Notes: a model not told the origin generated them from the sequence alone. A stretch of 64,000 nt of DNA from Aliikangiella marina (GCF_007004765.1 NZ_VIKR01000003.1:434001-498000); one strand, 5' to 3'; positions 8,094-18,210 are shown, counted from the stretch's first letter. A program made the numbers and translations.

Positions 8094-10835
8094 TTGTTAA
8101 ATAATCAAATTCAGCTGAATTCAAAACAAAAAGATAACCTGCTGAAATCTAGATTTAAAGTAAGCACCCTGACTACATGGCTAGCGCTGTGTGGCTTCGG
8201 GCTCTCTTCGCCTGCGTATTCTAAAGATAGCACTCTCAAAGAAGAAGAAGAGAAAAAAGTTGTTGTCACAGGCTCCCGAATTAAGAAAGTCGATCTGAAT
8301 AACCTCAAGCCAATCCTCAGCATTTCAAGAGAGGAGTTTGATAAGCAAGGTTTTGCAAGTGCGAAAGATGTGATTGACAGTATCACCCAGAACACTGGCG
8401 GCACGGTTGATAATTCGTTTACCTTCGGATTCACGCCAGCAGCATCTTCAGTCAATATTCGCGGCCTTGGGTTTGGTCATACCCTTGTACTTGTCGACGG
8501 ACGACGCTTACCGATATACCCCGTAGGGATTAACGGTACCAGCAATTTCGTCGATTTATCGTCAATTCCGACTGCATTTATAGAACGTGTTGATGTGCTC
8601 ACTGACGGTGCTTCAGCGGTTTACGGCTCCGATGCTGTGTCAGGTGTCATCAATGTTATTACTCGTAAAGATATTGAAGGCATCTCGATGAATTATCGAT
8701 TTGGTGATACTTCCGACGGAGGGTTTACCAATCACCGTTATAACCTTATGACCGGAGCGCGTAACGGCGACACTCAAATCGATTTAATTTTCGATATCTG
8801 GAGTCAAGACGCTTTACTGGCCACGCAACGGGACTATGCAAACTCTGATGTTGCAGATGCTTCAGGTAGTTATAGCGCTGGTGGGGTGAGTTTCTTGGGA
8901 TTAAACAGCGGATTTGTTTACCAACACCCTGATTGCGGAACCGCTAATGACCCCATCGGTGGTCTTTCTATCGCGGATGTTGATGTCTCTGTTTTTTCTT
9001 CAGGCGAGTTATGGTGCGGGTTTGATCGCGCTCCTTATCGTCAGTTGATCGCGCCGCAAGACAAGTTTTCTTTAATGACTCGCTTGTCCTATGAGGTTAC
9101 GCCTGATTTAACTTTGTTTAGCAGAATCGGGTACTCAAATTCTGAGACGGATACACAAGCTGAACCTAATTTTTATGGTGGCGCACTATTTAATGGATTT
9201 GGAACCGCTGTATTGAATAATGGGGCGATTTTGCCTCCAGGGGCGGTTAACAACCCCACCACCGGCAGTGCGTTTGAAGAACCAGGGGTCTTTGTCCGCC
9301 GTCTAGTCGAGTTTGGTCCAAGACAAACCAAAATAGAAAATAATTCCATTAACATGTTACTTGGCCTCGAGGGGAGCTTTGCTAACGGCCAATATGACTG
9401 GGAAATGGGGTTATCGTTTAACCGCACTGAGTTAGATTCCGATAGCAATAACATTTTGCTTAGCGCTTTAAACTCCGCGGTCGACAATGGGTTGGACTTG
9501 TTTGAAACCATTCCTCAATCGGTAGTCAATGCGCTGACCTTTAATGCAAATCAAGAATCTTATTCAAGCAATCGAGTGTTTGATTTCTCAATCAGTGGTG
9601 ACCTCCCTGTTAGTCTGGATGCTGGACCAATTCAATTTGCATTAGCCCTCGAATATGTGAACGAAAAGTACCGCGATAATCCAGATCCTTTGGTGTTGCA
9701 AGGCGATGCATTTGATGGCCAAACCTCCGGTGGCGGTGAACGAGATCACTTGGGTATTGGCGGCGAACTGAGCTTTCCTTTCAGCGATAAGTTTGAATTA
9801 GACATCGCATTACGCTGGGATGATTATGATGATGCTTCAAGTGTGAATAGTGCTGTCAGCCCCCGAATTGCAATGGCTTATCGGGCTAATGAAAACTTTT
9901 TAACGCGCTTTTCTTGGGGACGCAGCTTCCGAGCGCCAGATATGCAACGACTTTTCGGTGGGCAAACCGAGAGCTTTATTGATATTTTGGACCCTGAGTT
10001 CTTAGTTGACACAAATGGGCTACCTTGTACCGATATTACTGCCCCAGACTGTTCGCCGACGTTAATCCAGTCAGTGTCGCTGCTTACTGGTGCGAATATC
10101 GACTTGAAAGAAGAAGAAGGCAGTAATTTAAATCTTGGGTTTGTTTTAGAGTTTGATAACGGGCTTGATCTTTCGATTGATTATTTCCAAGTCGAGCTTG
10201 ATGAAGTTGTTACCGCGATAAACCCGCAATCCATTGTTAATTTATGCACTTTCCAAGGACTTCTCTGTGAGAACGTCGTAAGAGATGGTGCCGGGACTTT
10301 ATTTGGTTCAAGCGCGTTCATTGAGTCCAACGCAGTAAATTTTGCAGAGCAAGATACCTCTGGAATCGATCTCATCATCAATTATGACTGGCGAAATGAC
10401 TCAGGTGTCTGGTCTACCAGTTTAAATATTACTCGAGTAAATGAGTTTGTTACCCAGTTCGCGGACGGTTCTCGTCGAATTGAGAATGTTGAGCTTGGAT
10501 TTTTACCAGAGTACCGCGCTAACTTTGTGATGGACTGGGACAAGGAGCGTTGGGGAGCAACATTCCGACTCAACTATGTCGATAAACTCGGCGGCGCGTT
10601 CTGTAATGGTTTCTGCGATAAAACAGAGTTTGTTGATTCTTGGACCACAACGAGCGTGAGTGGTCGTTACGAAATTGGTGATTACACAAGAATTATTATG
10701 GGGATCAATAACTTAGGTAACGAAGCACCACCTCAAGACCCGACTCAAACGACCTGGCCATTTTTTATCAACGGCAGTGGTTATTACAACGCAGTGGGTC
10801 GCGAATTCTACTTCCAGGTAGACACGACTTTTTGA
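8094..10835 (+). CDS. TonB-dependent outer-membrane receptor
   Basis: About 913 residues from this start. An N-terminal signal segment (hydrophobic TLTTWLALCGFGLSSPAYS) precedes a TonB-box-like region KVVVTGSRI, a plug domain with VNIRGLGFGHTLVLVDGRR and GASAVYGSDAVSGVINVI, and a C-terminal 22-stranded barrel that ends in Phe (FQVDTTF), as expected for BAM-assembled porins. The frame has no ATG start. Two TTG codons are possible, at 8052 and 8094; only 8094 has a Shine-Dalgarno-like GAAGG 10 bases upstream, so I chose it. The substrate is unknown; related receptors take up peptides, carbohydrates or siderophores. It stands alone, divergent from the winged-helix regulator. Confidence 0.9.
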   Translation: MLNNQIQLNSKQKDNLLKSRFKVSTLTTWLALCGFGLSSPAYSKDSTLKEEEEKKVVVTGSRIKKVDLNNLKPILSISREEFDKQGFASAKDVIDSITQNTGGTVDNSFTFGFTPAASSVNIRGLGFGHTLVLVDGRRLPIYPVGINGTSNFVDLSSIPTAFIERVDVLTDGASAVYGSDAVSGVINVITRKDIEGISMNYRFGDTSDGGFTNHRYNLMTGARNGDTQIDLIFDIWSQDALLATQRDYANSDVADASGSYSAGGVSFLGLNSGFVYQHPDCGTANDPIGGLSIADVDVSVFSSGELWCGFDRAPYRQLIAPQDKFSLMTRLSYEVTPDLTLFSRIGYSNSETDTQAEPNFYGGALFNGFGTAVLNNGAILPPGAVNNPTTGSAFEEPGVFVRRLVEFGPRQTKIENNSINMLLGLEGSFANGQYDWEMGLSFNRTELDSDSNNILLSALNSAVDNGLDLFETIPQSVVNALTFNANQESYSSNRVFDFSISGDLPVSLDAGPIQFALALEYVNEKYRDNPDPLVLQGDAFDGQTSGGGERDHLGIGGELSFPFSDKFELDIALRWDDYDDASSVNSAVSPRIAMAYRANENFLTRFSWGRSFRAPDMQRLFGGQTESFIDILDPEFLVDTNGLPCTDITAPDCSPTLIQSVSLLTGANIDLKEEEGSNLNLGFVLEFDNGLDLSIDYFQVELDEVVTAINPQSIVNLCTFQGLLCENVVRDGAGTLFGSSAFIESNAVNFAEQDTSGIDLIINYDWRNDSGVWSTSLNITRVNEFVTQFADGSRRIENVELGFLPEYRANFVMDWDKERWGATFRLNYVDKLGGAFCNGFCDKTEFVDSWTTTSVSGRYEIGDYTRIIMGINNLGNEAPPQDPTQTTWPFFINGSGYYNAVGREFYFQVDTTF

Positions 10836-10904
10836 TCGGTTCATCTCCTTCTGATATTTTAGCCCAAGGCATTCAAATACTTGAGTTTTAGGGCGCTCTG
10901 GCGC

Positions 10905-10933
10905 TTGCTTGCGATCATTGGCTGCTGTACAAT
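10905..10933 (+). promoter_or_regulatory. Sigma-70-type promoter of rpsO
   Basis: The -35 TTGCTT (10905-10910) and -10 TACAAT (10928-10933) are separated by exactly 17 bases. The predicted start would be about 100 bases upstream of rpsO. Both hexamers are close to consensus. Confidence 0.6.
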
Positions 10934-11042
10934 GCGCGCTTCCTGGCATGGCTGAATTAGTGATTGGCTGTGTCGATTGATGTTAACTAGACCAACAAAT
11001 GGCTGAAAGTCATAGAGCGGTCTTAAATTTGGAGTAAATTCA

Positions 11043-11312
11043 ATGTCACTAACTGCTGAAGCAAAATCAGAGATTATTGCAGAATATGCACGTGGAGAAG
11101 GCGATACAGGTTCTCCTGAAGTTCAGGTTGCTTTATTAAGCCATCAGATCAACCACTTGCAAGGTCACTTTAAAGAGCACATTCATGATCACCACTCACG
11201 TCGTGGTCTTCTAAGAATGGTTAGCCAGCGTCGTAAGTTACTTGACTACCTCAAAGGAAAGGATCAAGACAGATACACTTCTTTGATTGGTCGTCTAGGT
11301 TTACGCCGATAA
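11043..11312 (+). CDS. rpsO: 30S ribosomal protein S15
   Basis: The 89-residue length is exact for S15. The sequence contains the family core [37 protein letters not shown] and the C-terminal [13 protein letters not shown]. It binds 16S rRNA in the platform of the small subunit. An AGGAG-like GGAGT lies before the ATG. It is followed by an intrinsic terminator and then pnp, the order found in most gammaproteobacteria. Confidence 0.98.
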   Translation: MSLTAEAKSEIIAEYARGEGDTGSPEVQVALLSHQINHLQGHFKEHIHDHHSRRGLLRMVSQRRKLLDYLKGKDQDRYTSLIGRLGLRR

Positions 11313-11325
11313 GCGATGAATCTTT

Positions 11326-11351
11326 AAAAAAGGGGCCTAGCGCCCCTTTTT
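11326..11351 (+). terminator. Intrinsic terminator after rpsO
   Basis: The stem AGGGGC/GCCCCT with loop CTAGC, preceded by A-run and followed by five Ts, lies 14 bases after the rpsO stop. It probably allows partial read-through into pnp, as in E. coli. Confidence 0.85.
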
Positions 11352-11469
11352 GTTGTTCTCGGGGTGACGAATTGTTACCCATTCCCACACTGAATGGACT
11401 AAACTTACCTCGAAAATTTTCTGCATATTGTTTTGTTAGTTGAGCTGTAGCAGAGAAATATCAAACGAA

Positions 11470-11535
11470 TGCCTAGGTTATTCAATTGAAAGTTTAATAA
11501 GGTTTGAGCAAGCTTTTAACTGAATAGTCTAGGCA
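11470..11535 (+). promoter_or_regulatory. Long RNase III-type hairpin in the pnp leader
   Basis: Arms 11470-11495 and 11510-11535 pair over 26 positions with a single A-C mismatch and four G-U pairs. The loop is 14 bases (11496-11509). The hairpin ends 40 bases before the pnp start. In E. coli, RNase III cleaves such a double-stranded pnp leader, and PNPase then degrades the remaining duplex to repress its own translation. The same autocontrol is likely here; the pairing is seen directly, the mechanism is by analogy. Confidence 0.75.
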
Positions 11536-11574
11536 GACATTAACTAGCTAAAAATTAAAAAATAAGGAATAAAA

Positions 11575-13725
11575 GTGAATCCTATAAAAAAATCATTTAA
11601 ATACGGTAATCATACGGTTACTTTAGAAACTGGCGAAGTCGCCCGTCAAGCGTCAGGCTGCGTCATCATAGATGTAGAAGGTACAACGGTTTTAGTTTCA
11701 ACTGTCGGTAAAAGAGAAGCTAAACCTGGTCAAGACTTCTTCCCACTTACGGTTAACTATCAAGAGAAGCGTTACGCGGCAGGCAAAATTCCTGGCGGTT
11801 TTATTAAGCGAGAAAATCGACCCTCTGATGGCGAGACTTTAACAGCGCGATTGATCGATCGCCCATTACGTCCATTGTTCCCGAAAGGCTTCAAAAACGA
11901 AGTACAAATCATTTGTACGGTTATTCAGGTTAACCCACAAATCGACCCACAACTCGTTGCCCTTTTAGGTGCTTCTGCTTCATTGGCTGTGTCTGGTTTA
12001 CCTTTCAATGGTCCAGTGGGTGCAGCGCGCGTTGGTTACAAAAACGGTGAATACTTATTAAACGGTACTGTGGAAGAAATGGAAGATTCAGAGTTGGATC
12101 TTGCTGTTGCTGGTACTGAAAATGCAGTATTGATGGTTGAGTCAGAAGCAAAAGAATTATCCGAATCAGTTATGTTAGGCGCTGTTATGTTTGGTTTTGC
12201 AGAAATGCAAGTTGCCATTAAAGCGATTCAGGAATTTGCTGATGAAGTCGGCACTGAGAAGTGGGATTGGACGGCACCAGAAGAAAACACTGCTGTTATC
12301 GAGCAAGTTGAAGCAAACGCAAAAGAAGCGATTACTGCTGCTTACGGCATTGCTGACAAAATGGAGCGTCAAGCGAAGCTTGCTGAAATTAAAGATGCAA
12401 CGGTTGCCGCATTAGTCACTGAAGCTGAAGATTCTCCTGCTGAAGAAGACGTTAAAGCGGCTTTTTCTAAAACTGAAAAATCTGTGGTTCGTACTCGTGT
12501 CATTTCAGGTGAGCCACGTATCGACGGTCGTGAACATGATATGGTTCGCGCACTTTACATTCGCACTGGTGTACTTCCTCGTACACACGGTTCTGCGCTT
12601 TTCACTCGTGGTGAAACCCAAGCGTTAGTTGTTGCTACATTAGGTACTGAACGTGATGCACAAATCGTTGACGGTCTGTTAGGTGAGTCAAAAGACACTT
12701 TCATGTTGCATTACAACTTCCCGCCATACTGTGTGGGTGAAGCTGGCTTTATGGGTGCACCTAAGCGTCGTGAAATTGGTCACGGTAAATTAGCTAAGCG
12801 TGGCACTCAAGCAGTGATTCCTTCGCAAGCCGAATTCCCATACACCATTCGTGTTGTTTCAGAAATTACTGAATCAAACGGATCAAGCTCTATGGCTTCT
12901 GTGTGTGGAACAAGCTTGGCATTGATGGATGCGGGTGTACCGGTTAAAGCACCTGTTGCTGGTATCGCAATGGGTCTTGTGAAAGAAGGTGACAACTACG
13001 TTGTGCTTTCAGACATCTTAGGTGATGAAGATCACTTGGGTGATATGGACTTTAAAGTGGCGGGTTCTGAAAAAGGTATCACTGCATTACAAATGGATAT
13101 CAAGATCGAAGGTATTAACCAGGAGATCATGGAAAAAGCGCTTCATCAAGCAAAAGGCGGTCGCTTGCACATCCTTAAGGTGATGAACGAAGCTATCGGT
13201 TCAGCGCGTGATGATATTTCTCCATTCGCACCACGTATTACTTCAATCAAAATTGACCCACAAAAAATCGGTGATGTTATCGGTAAAGGGGGTTCAACAA
13301 TCAGAGCGCTTACGGAAGAAACCGGCGCGACGATTGAAATTGAAGAAGACGGCACTGTTAAAATTGCTGCGGTAGAGAAAACGGCTTCTGATCTTGCTGT
13401 TCAGCGGGTTAAAGAACTCACTGAAGATGTTGAAGAAGGTAAGGTTTACACTGGTACGGTTGCTAAAATTGCTGACTTTGGTGCATTCGTTGACTTTATG
13501 GGTAACAAGACGGGTCTTGTCCATATTTCTCAAATCGCACACGAGCGGGTAAATAAAGTTTCTGACCATTTAGAAGTTGGTCAAGAAGTTGATGTCAAAG
13601 TACTTGAGATCGATCGTCAAGGCCGAATTCGTTTGAGTATGAAAGTCTTACTTGATCCACCAGCGCCTAAAGAAGAGGCGCCTGCTGCACCTGAAGCTGG
13701 AAACTCTGAAGGAAGCAACGAATAA
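11575..13725 (+). CDS. pnp: Polyribonucleotide nucleotidyltransferase (PNPase)
   Basis: A 716-residue phosphorolytic 3'-5' exoribonuclease of the degradosome. Two RNase PH domains (about 1-230 and 310-550) are linked by an alpha-helical region. They are followed by a KH domain ([22 protein letters not shown], abbreviated here as [12 protein letters not shown], about 560-590) and an S1 domain ([16 protein letters not shown], about 620-690). The start is GTG, preceded by AAGGAATAAAA. The C-terminal tail is short and acidic/Pro-Ala-rich. The leader hairpin and a strong terminator flank the gene. Confidence 0.98.
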   Translation: MNPIKKSFKYGNHTVTLETGEVARQASGCVIIDVEGTTVLVSTVGKREAKPGQDFFPLTVNYQEKRYAAGKIPGGFIKRENRPSDGETLTARLIDRPLRPLFPKGFKNEVQIICTVIQVNPQIDPQLVALLGASASLAVSGLPFNGPVGAARVGYKNGEYLLNGTVEEMEDSELDLAVAGTENAVLMVESEAKELSESVMLGAVMFGFAEMQVAIKAIQEFADEVGTEKWDWTAPEENTAVIEQVEANAKEAITAAYGIADKMERQAKLAEIKDATVAALVTEAEDSPAEEDVKAAFSKTEKSVVRTRVISGEPRIDGREHDMVRALYIRTGVLPRTHGSALFTRGETQALVVATLGTERDAQIVDGLLGESKDTFMLHYNFPPYCVGEAGFMGAPKRREIGHGKLAKRGTQAVIPSQAEFPYTIRVVSEITESNGSSSMASVCGTSLALMDAGVPVKAPVAGIAMGLVKEGDNYVVLSDILGDEDHLGDMDFKVAGSEKGITALQMDIKIEGINQEIMEKALHQAKGGRLHILKVMNEAIGSARDDISPFAPRITSIKIDPQKIGDVIGKGGSTIRALTEETGATIEIEEDGTVKIAAVEKTASDLAVQRVKELTEDVEEGKVYTGTVAKIADFGAFVDFMGNKTGLVHISQIAHERVNKVSDHLEVGQEVDVKVLEIDRQGRIRLSMKVLLDPPAPKEEAPAAPEAGNSEGSNE

Positions 13726-13753
13726 GCCAATTATTAATTTGCTTATCAGCTTT

Positions 13754-13784
13754 AAAAAAGCCGCGCATGTCGCGGCTTTTTTTG
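13754..13784 (+). terminator. Intrinsic terminator after pnp
   Basis: The stem AAAAAAGCCGCG/CGCGGCTTTTTT with loop CATGT runs directly into a T-run, 28 bases after the pnp stop. It is a textbook rho-independent terminator. Confidence 0.9.
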
Positions 13785-13902
13785 TCTTTCGTCACATGGT
13801 ATTTAAGTCTTAGAGAAAGATCCGAAAATAAATCTTATTGCGGCGATCTAGTTGACTCGATATAGTCATTTTGAGCACAACTAGAATAATCGAGGAATTC
13901 GT

Positions 13903-14310
13903 ATGTCTTATACTTTTACAGCGCTTGTTGGATATATCGCATGGACACTTTTTCTACTGGTTTTAATGGAGGTAATTCGTAGCAAAATTGTTTTAACCGG
14001 TGAAAGAAACGCGAATGAGTTTGATGCCTTAAACGCCGGTTTAAGTCCATTTATGCAGCGACTTGCAAGAGCACTAGGCAACTGTTTAGAAAGTTTTCCA
14101 ATTTTTGGTGGTTTGTTGTTAGTCGCTATAGCTGCTGATAAAGTGCAAATCACAGATTCATTAGCCTTAGTGCTATTAGCAGCGAGAATTATGCAAAGTG
14201 TCATTCACTTAACTTCGATCTCTGCGACTGCGGTAACTATTCGTTTTACGGCTTTCGCCGTACAGATGATTATCGCGGCCTATTGGTGTTATCTATTTTT
14301 AATGAACTAA
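13903..14310 (+). CDS. MAPEG-family membrane protein
   Basis: A 135-residue protein with four hydrophobic helices. The segment RLARALGNCLESFPIFGGLLL matches the MAPEG family motif (R-x-x-N-x-x-E-x-x-P-x-F), shared with microsomal glutathione S-transferases and bacterial YecN-like proteins. It may conjugate or reduce lipid peroxides with glutathione. The next gene, also linked to a glutathione-type family, follows after 32 bases, so the pair may be an operon. Confidence 0.75.
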   Translation: MSYTFTALVGYIAWTLFLLVLMEVIRSKIVLTGERNANEFDALNAGLSPFMQRLARALGNCLESFPIFGGLLLVAIAADKVQITDSLALVLLAARIMQSVIHLTSISATAVTIRFTAFAVQMIIAAYWCYLFLMN

Positions 14311-14342
14311 AATGGTTTGTAAAACTTATCGGGAAGTTAGCG

Positions 14343-14696
14343 ATGAGATATTGTGGAAGTTGTCACTGCAAGGCAATAGTGTTTGAGTTTGAAAGCGATG
14401 AAATCAAAAACGCTTTGCAATGTAATTGCTCTATCTGCATTCGTAAAAATGCGATTATGTCAGCACAGTACTATGAGAGAAGTCAGTTTACCTTATTGGC
14501 CGGCGAAGATAATCTTAGCGTGTATCATTGGGGCGACAACGATGTAAATCACTATTTTTGCAAAAATTGTGGTATCTATCCTTTTCATGACTCGATTTAC
14601 GAACCTGGTCGATACCGAATCAATTTAGGCTGTGTCGACAGTTTAAGTTCTAGAGATTTATCAGTAGTTTTTTTTGATGGTAAAAATAAACTCTAA
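14343..14696 (+). CDS. GFA/CENP-V-family zinc-binding protein
   Basis: A 117-residue protein. It has the family cysteine pattern: CGSCHC near residue 4, QCNCSIC near 30, and FCKNCG near 80, which bind two zinc ions in the glutathione-dependent formaldehyde-activating (GFA) family. An upstream in-frame ATG at 14283 exists, but it overlaps the MAPEG gene. The ATG at 14343 begins directly at the domain and has GGGAAG at 14331-14336, so I chose it. Real formaldehyde-glutathione activity is unproven for most members. Confidence 0.8.
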   Translation: MRYCGSCHCKAIVFEFESDEIKNALQCNCSICIRKNAIMSAQYYERSQFTLLAGEDNLSVYHWGDNDVNHYFCKNCGIYPFHDSIYEPGRYRINLGCVDSLSSRDLSVVFFDGKNKL

Positions 14697-14827
14697 AATA
14701 AACAGTATCTATTTCTAAACGATTCAATTAATAGCCTTTGTCAGAGAGGTCTGTCCAGTAATCGTTAATCCTAATCCACGACGTTAAATCTTGTAACGTT
14801 AATTTTACCATTTCACACTTTCCAAGC

Positions 14828-14856
14828 TTGCTCGGCTGATACTAGGTCTTTAGAAT
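14828..14856 (+). promoter_or_regulatory. Sigma-70-type promoter of the S46 peptidase
   Basis: TTGCTC (14828-14833) and TAGAAT (14851-14856) are spaced by 17 bases. The predicted transcript starts about 40 bases before the ATG. Confidence 0.45.
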
Positions 14857-14903
14857 GATAGCTGACCCTATCAATTTGACTATTTTAATAATAAGAGTAA
14901 TCC

Positions 14904-17063
14904 ATGAAAAAACTATTACTAATCGCGGCGGCGATGGGCATCAATGTTGCCATTGCTAATGAGGGAATGTGGCAGCCTCATCAACTTCCTGAAATCTCAA
15001 AGGATCTTAAAAAAGCAGGGCTTAAACTCAACGCTAAAGATCTCACTAATTTAACTGGCTTCCCGATGGGAGCAATTGTTAGCTTGGGCGGTTGCACAGC
15101 ATCATTTGTTTCTGATAAAGGGCTTGTGGTTACCAATCACCACTGCGCTTACGGTTCGATTGTTCATAATTCTACTAAAGAAAATAATATTCTTGAGAAT
15201 GGGTTTTTAGCCAAAGAATTTAAAGATGAAGTTCAAGCGTCGCCTGGCTCGCGTGTTTACGTTACTGAAGATATTGTCAAAGTCACTAAACAAGTTAAAT
15301 CCGGTATTACTGACAACATGACAGGCACTGAGCGATATCAGCATATCGATAAGATTCAAAAGCAGTTAGTTGCTGAGTGTGAGTCTAATAAAGATTTTCG
15401 CTGTTCTGTGGTTAATTTCCATGGTGGTCTAGAGTATTACTTGTTTAAACAATTAATGATTCGTGATGTTCGTTTGGTCCATGCGCCTCCAAGAAATGTT
15501 GGTAAGTACGGCGGCGATATTGATAATTGGATGTGGCCACGTCATACCGGTGACTACGCATTTTATCGTGCTTATGTTGGTAAAGACGGCAAACCCGCGG
15601 ATTATAGTGAAAGTAATGTACCTTACCAGCCAAAGCACCACCTTAAAGTCAATGCTGAGAGTGTATCAGATGGTGATTATGTGATGGTCATTGGCTATCC
15701 CGGTCGAACTAACCGTTACCGAACTGCGAACGAAGTTAAAAATACTTTTACTGAGAGTTATGCGTTAACCAAAGAGTTAATGGGATCGTTAATTAAGTCG
15801 ATTAAGGATAACTCCGAAGAAGGTAGCAACGAGCGTATTGGTTATGAAAGCTTAATTGCCGGACTAGCTAACTACGAGAAAAATCGCGGTAGCATGATGG
15901 AGAGCTACTACAAAGGAACCACCCAGCAACGTAAATCTGCTTTAGATAAGTCGCTAAGAGATTGGGTAAACGAAAGTAAATCTCGCAAAAATAAATACAG
16001 TAGCGCGATCAATGAACTTGATGAATTGGTTAAAGAGGGTCATGCGAATTATCAACGAGACACAATCTTAAGTTTCGCTGGTGTTTCTAGCATGCTAAGC
16101 GCTTCTGAGCGTTTATATCGGTTAGCACTGGAAAAGCAAAAACCTGATATGGAAAGGGAACGTGGTTATCAAGAGCGAGATATGACACGCTTTACTCAGT
16201 CGATGAAGGCGATAAGTAAACGCTATTATGCGCCGGTTGATCAGGCTATGTTAATGAATTTGATGAGTCGTTATGCAAAGCTTCCGGCTGAACAACGTAA
16301 CAAAGACTTAGATCGCTTCTTTAATATCGACGATGGTTATAGTGAATCACGGTTGGATAAGAAACTTTCTAGCATGTATGCAAAAACTCAATTGGGTGAT
16401 GAAGAAAAACGGTTAGCCTGGATGGAAAAAACTGTTGCTGACTTTGAAAAGAGTGAAGACCCATTCATTCAATATGCAGTAAAAACTTATAAAGCCCGTA
16501 AAGCTTTAGAAGATGCTGAGAAAGATCTTTCTGGTAAACTGAACGCCGTTCGTCCTAAATATATGGAAGCAATTATCGCTTACAACAAAGCGAAAGGTCT
16601 GCCTATTTATGCCGACGCAAACAGTACGTTGCGAGTCACATTTGGTAATGTGAAAGGATATTCGCCAAAAGATGGTATGTATGCTGTTCCATTTACCCGA
16701 TTAGAGGGGTTATTAGAAAAAGAGACCGGTGAATGGCCGTTCAAGTCGCCGCAGAAAATTTTAGACCTGGTTAAGAAAAAGCAATATGGCGATTACTATA
16801 AAAAAGAAATTGACTCTGTTCCGGTTAACTATTTAAGTACTTTGGATATTACCGGTGGTAATTCTGGTTCACCTACCTTGAACAATAAAGCTGAACTTGT
16901 CGGATTGGTTTTCGATGGGGTATACGAAAGTATCATTGGTGATTGGGATTATGATCCTCAGCTCAATCGCGCAATTCATGTTGATTCACGTTACATGTTG
17001 TGGATGATGGAATACGTTGATGGTGCAACCAATCTTATCGAAGAAATGGATATCGTTCGTTAG
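14904..17063 (+). CDS. S46-family dipeptidyl peptidase (DPP7-like)
   Basis: A 719-residue exported serine peptidase with a signal peptide (about 1-18). The catalytic His lies in VVTNHHC (about residue 80) and the nucleophile is Ser654 in GGNSGSP, as in Porphyromonas DPP7/DPP11. The residue 18 after that serine decides specificity in this family: Arg in DPP11 (Asp/Glu preference), Gly in DPP7 (hydrophobic preference). Here it is Gly672 (FDGVYE), so a DPP7-like preference is inferred. It should release dipeptides from oligopeptides in the periplasm. It has its own promoter. Confidence 0.92.
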   Translation: MKKLLLIAAAMGINVAIANEGMWQPHQLPEISKDLKKAGLKLNAKDLTNLTGFPMGAIVSLGGCTASFVSDKGLVVTNHHCAYGSIVHNSTKENNILENGFLAKEFKDEVQASPGSRVYVTEDIVKVTKQVKSGITDNMTGTERYQHIDKIQKQLVAECESNKDFRCSVVNFHGGLEYYLFKQLMIRDVRLVHAPPRNVGKYGGDIDNWMWPRHTGDYAFYRAYVGKDGKPADYSESNVPYQPKHHLKVNAESVSDGDYVMVIGYPGRTNRYRTANEVKNTFTESYALTKELMGSLIKSIKDNSEEGSNERIGYESLIAGLANYEKNRGSMMESYYKGTTQQRKSALDKSLRDWVNESKSRKNKYSSAINELDELVKEGHANYQRDTILSFAGVSSMLSASERLYRLALEKQKPDMERERGYQERDMTRFTQSMKAISKRYYAPVDQAMLMNLMSRYAKLPAEQRNKDLDRFFNIDDGYSESRLDKKLSSMYAKTQLGDEEKRLAWMEKTVADFEKSEDPFIQYAVKTYKARKALEDAEKDLSGKLNAVRPKYMEAIIAYNKAKGLPIYADANSTLRVTFGNVKGYSPKDGMYAVPFTRLEGLLEKETGEWPFKSPQKILDLVKKKQYGDYYKKEIDSVPVNYLSTLDITGGNSGSPTLNNKAELVGLVFDGVYESIIGDWDYDPQLNRAIHVDSRYMLWMMEYVDGATNLIEEMDIVR

Positions 17064-17101
17064 TATTTACTAGCGTAATAATATTTATTCTAAATCCTTG
17101 G

Positions 17102-17124
17102 GCTGGAGCAAATCGCTCCAGCTT
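17102..17124 (+). terminator. Terminator-like hairpin after the S46 gene
   Basis: A perfect 8-bp stem GCTGGAGC/GCTCCAGC with loop AAATC lies 39 bases after the stop codon. The following T-tract is poor (TTACTAGCTT), so termination may be weak or rho-assisted. Confidence 0.45.
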
Positions 17125-17195
17125 ACTAGCTTCTAGTCAATTTATTCCATTCATATAAGAAAATAATAATTCGTAATATCGACTGTGAGGAAACA

Positions 17196-17708
17196 GTGAA
17201 AACCAAATATTTATTGGGGCTTTTTGTATTACTAATCTTTACTTCGTTTGTTGCTGCGGATACAGTAAATCCTACTGAAAAAAGTAAAACGATAAAAAGC
17301 CAACAAGCTATCCAGGGAGGTAAGTCTAAGTTGGAAGCTTTTAGCGAACCAAATCGCGATTCGTTGCTACCAGAAGCTGAAGCTGTTAAAGGGATGAATT
17401 GTAGTCTAGCTTCATCAAAAGTTGACCCAAAACTGCTCAGTTTTATTAAAGAGAATGCGCCTCGAATTCAAAAAGATAACCTGCAACTTACCAATGGCTA
17501 TGTGTCAATTTTTGGTGGTGATATTGAAATCGGCGCCGAGGAAGTTTTAATTTGGGATCGAAGTGTTGAAAAGCCGACGAATTTTTTTGGTATACGAAAA
17601 GAGCCAGGCGGTGAAATTATATTTAGAAAAATATTTATTAGCGCGGTTAATTCAAAATGGGTATGTTTTGAAAATGAAATGGCGCTGACAATCAAAGAAA
17701 AAGAGTAA
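17196..17708 (+). CDS. Secreted protein of unknown function
   Basis: A 170-residue protein with a clear signal peptide (MKTKYLLGLFVLLIFTSFVAA, cleaved near residue 21). The mature part is polar, with one cysteine near residue 68 (GMNCSLAS) and a second near 156 (KWVCFENE), which could form a disulfide. I recognise no domain. A GAGGAAA ribosome site precedes the ATG. It lies downstream of the S46 peptidase, separated by a hairpin, so it is probably transcribed separately. Confidence 0.6.
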   Translation: MKTKYLLGLFVLLIFTSFVAADTVNPTEKSKTIKSQQAIQGGKSKLEAFSEPNRDSLLPEAEAVKGMNCSLASSKVDPKLLSFIKENAPRIQKDNLQLTNGYVSIFGGDIEIGAEEVLIWDRSVEKPTNFFGIRKEPGGEIIFRKIFISAVNSKWVCFENEMALTIKEKE

Positions 17709-18210
17709 AGCCAAAAAAAAATGTTTAACTTGCTAAACTCTAGTTCGTGTATGGTGAGTAGCTTGACAATTTAAACCGTTAAAAATGGTTTAGTCGAGTT
17801 TAAAAAAGAAGGATAGTTAACGTAACAAAAATTAGGAAAGCAGATGAAAGCTAGTGCTTGAAGCAAACTGAGTAAAGAAACTTCTACTTTGATTTTGGGT
17901 GGCAAGAGTCGATTTTGTGGTTATCGTTATCTTTTCTATTTATGATAGGGGGATGTCCAGTATTTTATAGATTATCCATACATTATTAATTGTTTGTTAA
18001 TCTGTCTATAATTTATATTCTGAAAATGGAGTTTCCCTCTAGGTTATCGAATTTCAGCTTAAATGGAGGAACAAGCAATTCCTAGGGAAGATTAAACTTA
18101 GCACAGCGATTGGCAGAGCGGGACAAGTAAACAGCAAAGGAGAAGTTCATTTGAGTTTAGTTGAGTATTCCAAGTTAGCAATATCAATAAACCTATCGAC
18201 TGATACCGAG
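17709..18210. other. AT-rich intergenic region
   Basis: About 500 bases between convergent genes. It holds a 6-bp inverted repeat TAAACC/GGTTTA near 17772-17793. It also holds an imperfect inverted repeat pairing TTCCCTCTAGG near 18032 with CCTAGGGAA near 18082, and the start of a possible short ORF (next entry). No recognisable gene or RNA. Confidence 0.4.

Noticed and set aside
8111-8455. 114-codon minus-strand frame in the TonB receptor
   Set aside because: Antisense to plug-domain coding sequence with strong protein motifs.
10713-10949. Minus-strand frame over the end of the TonB receptor
   Set aside because: Antisense to a well-supported receptor and its rpsO-side promoter; no ribosome site or recognisable product.
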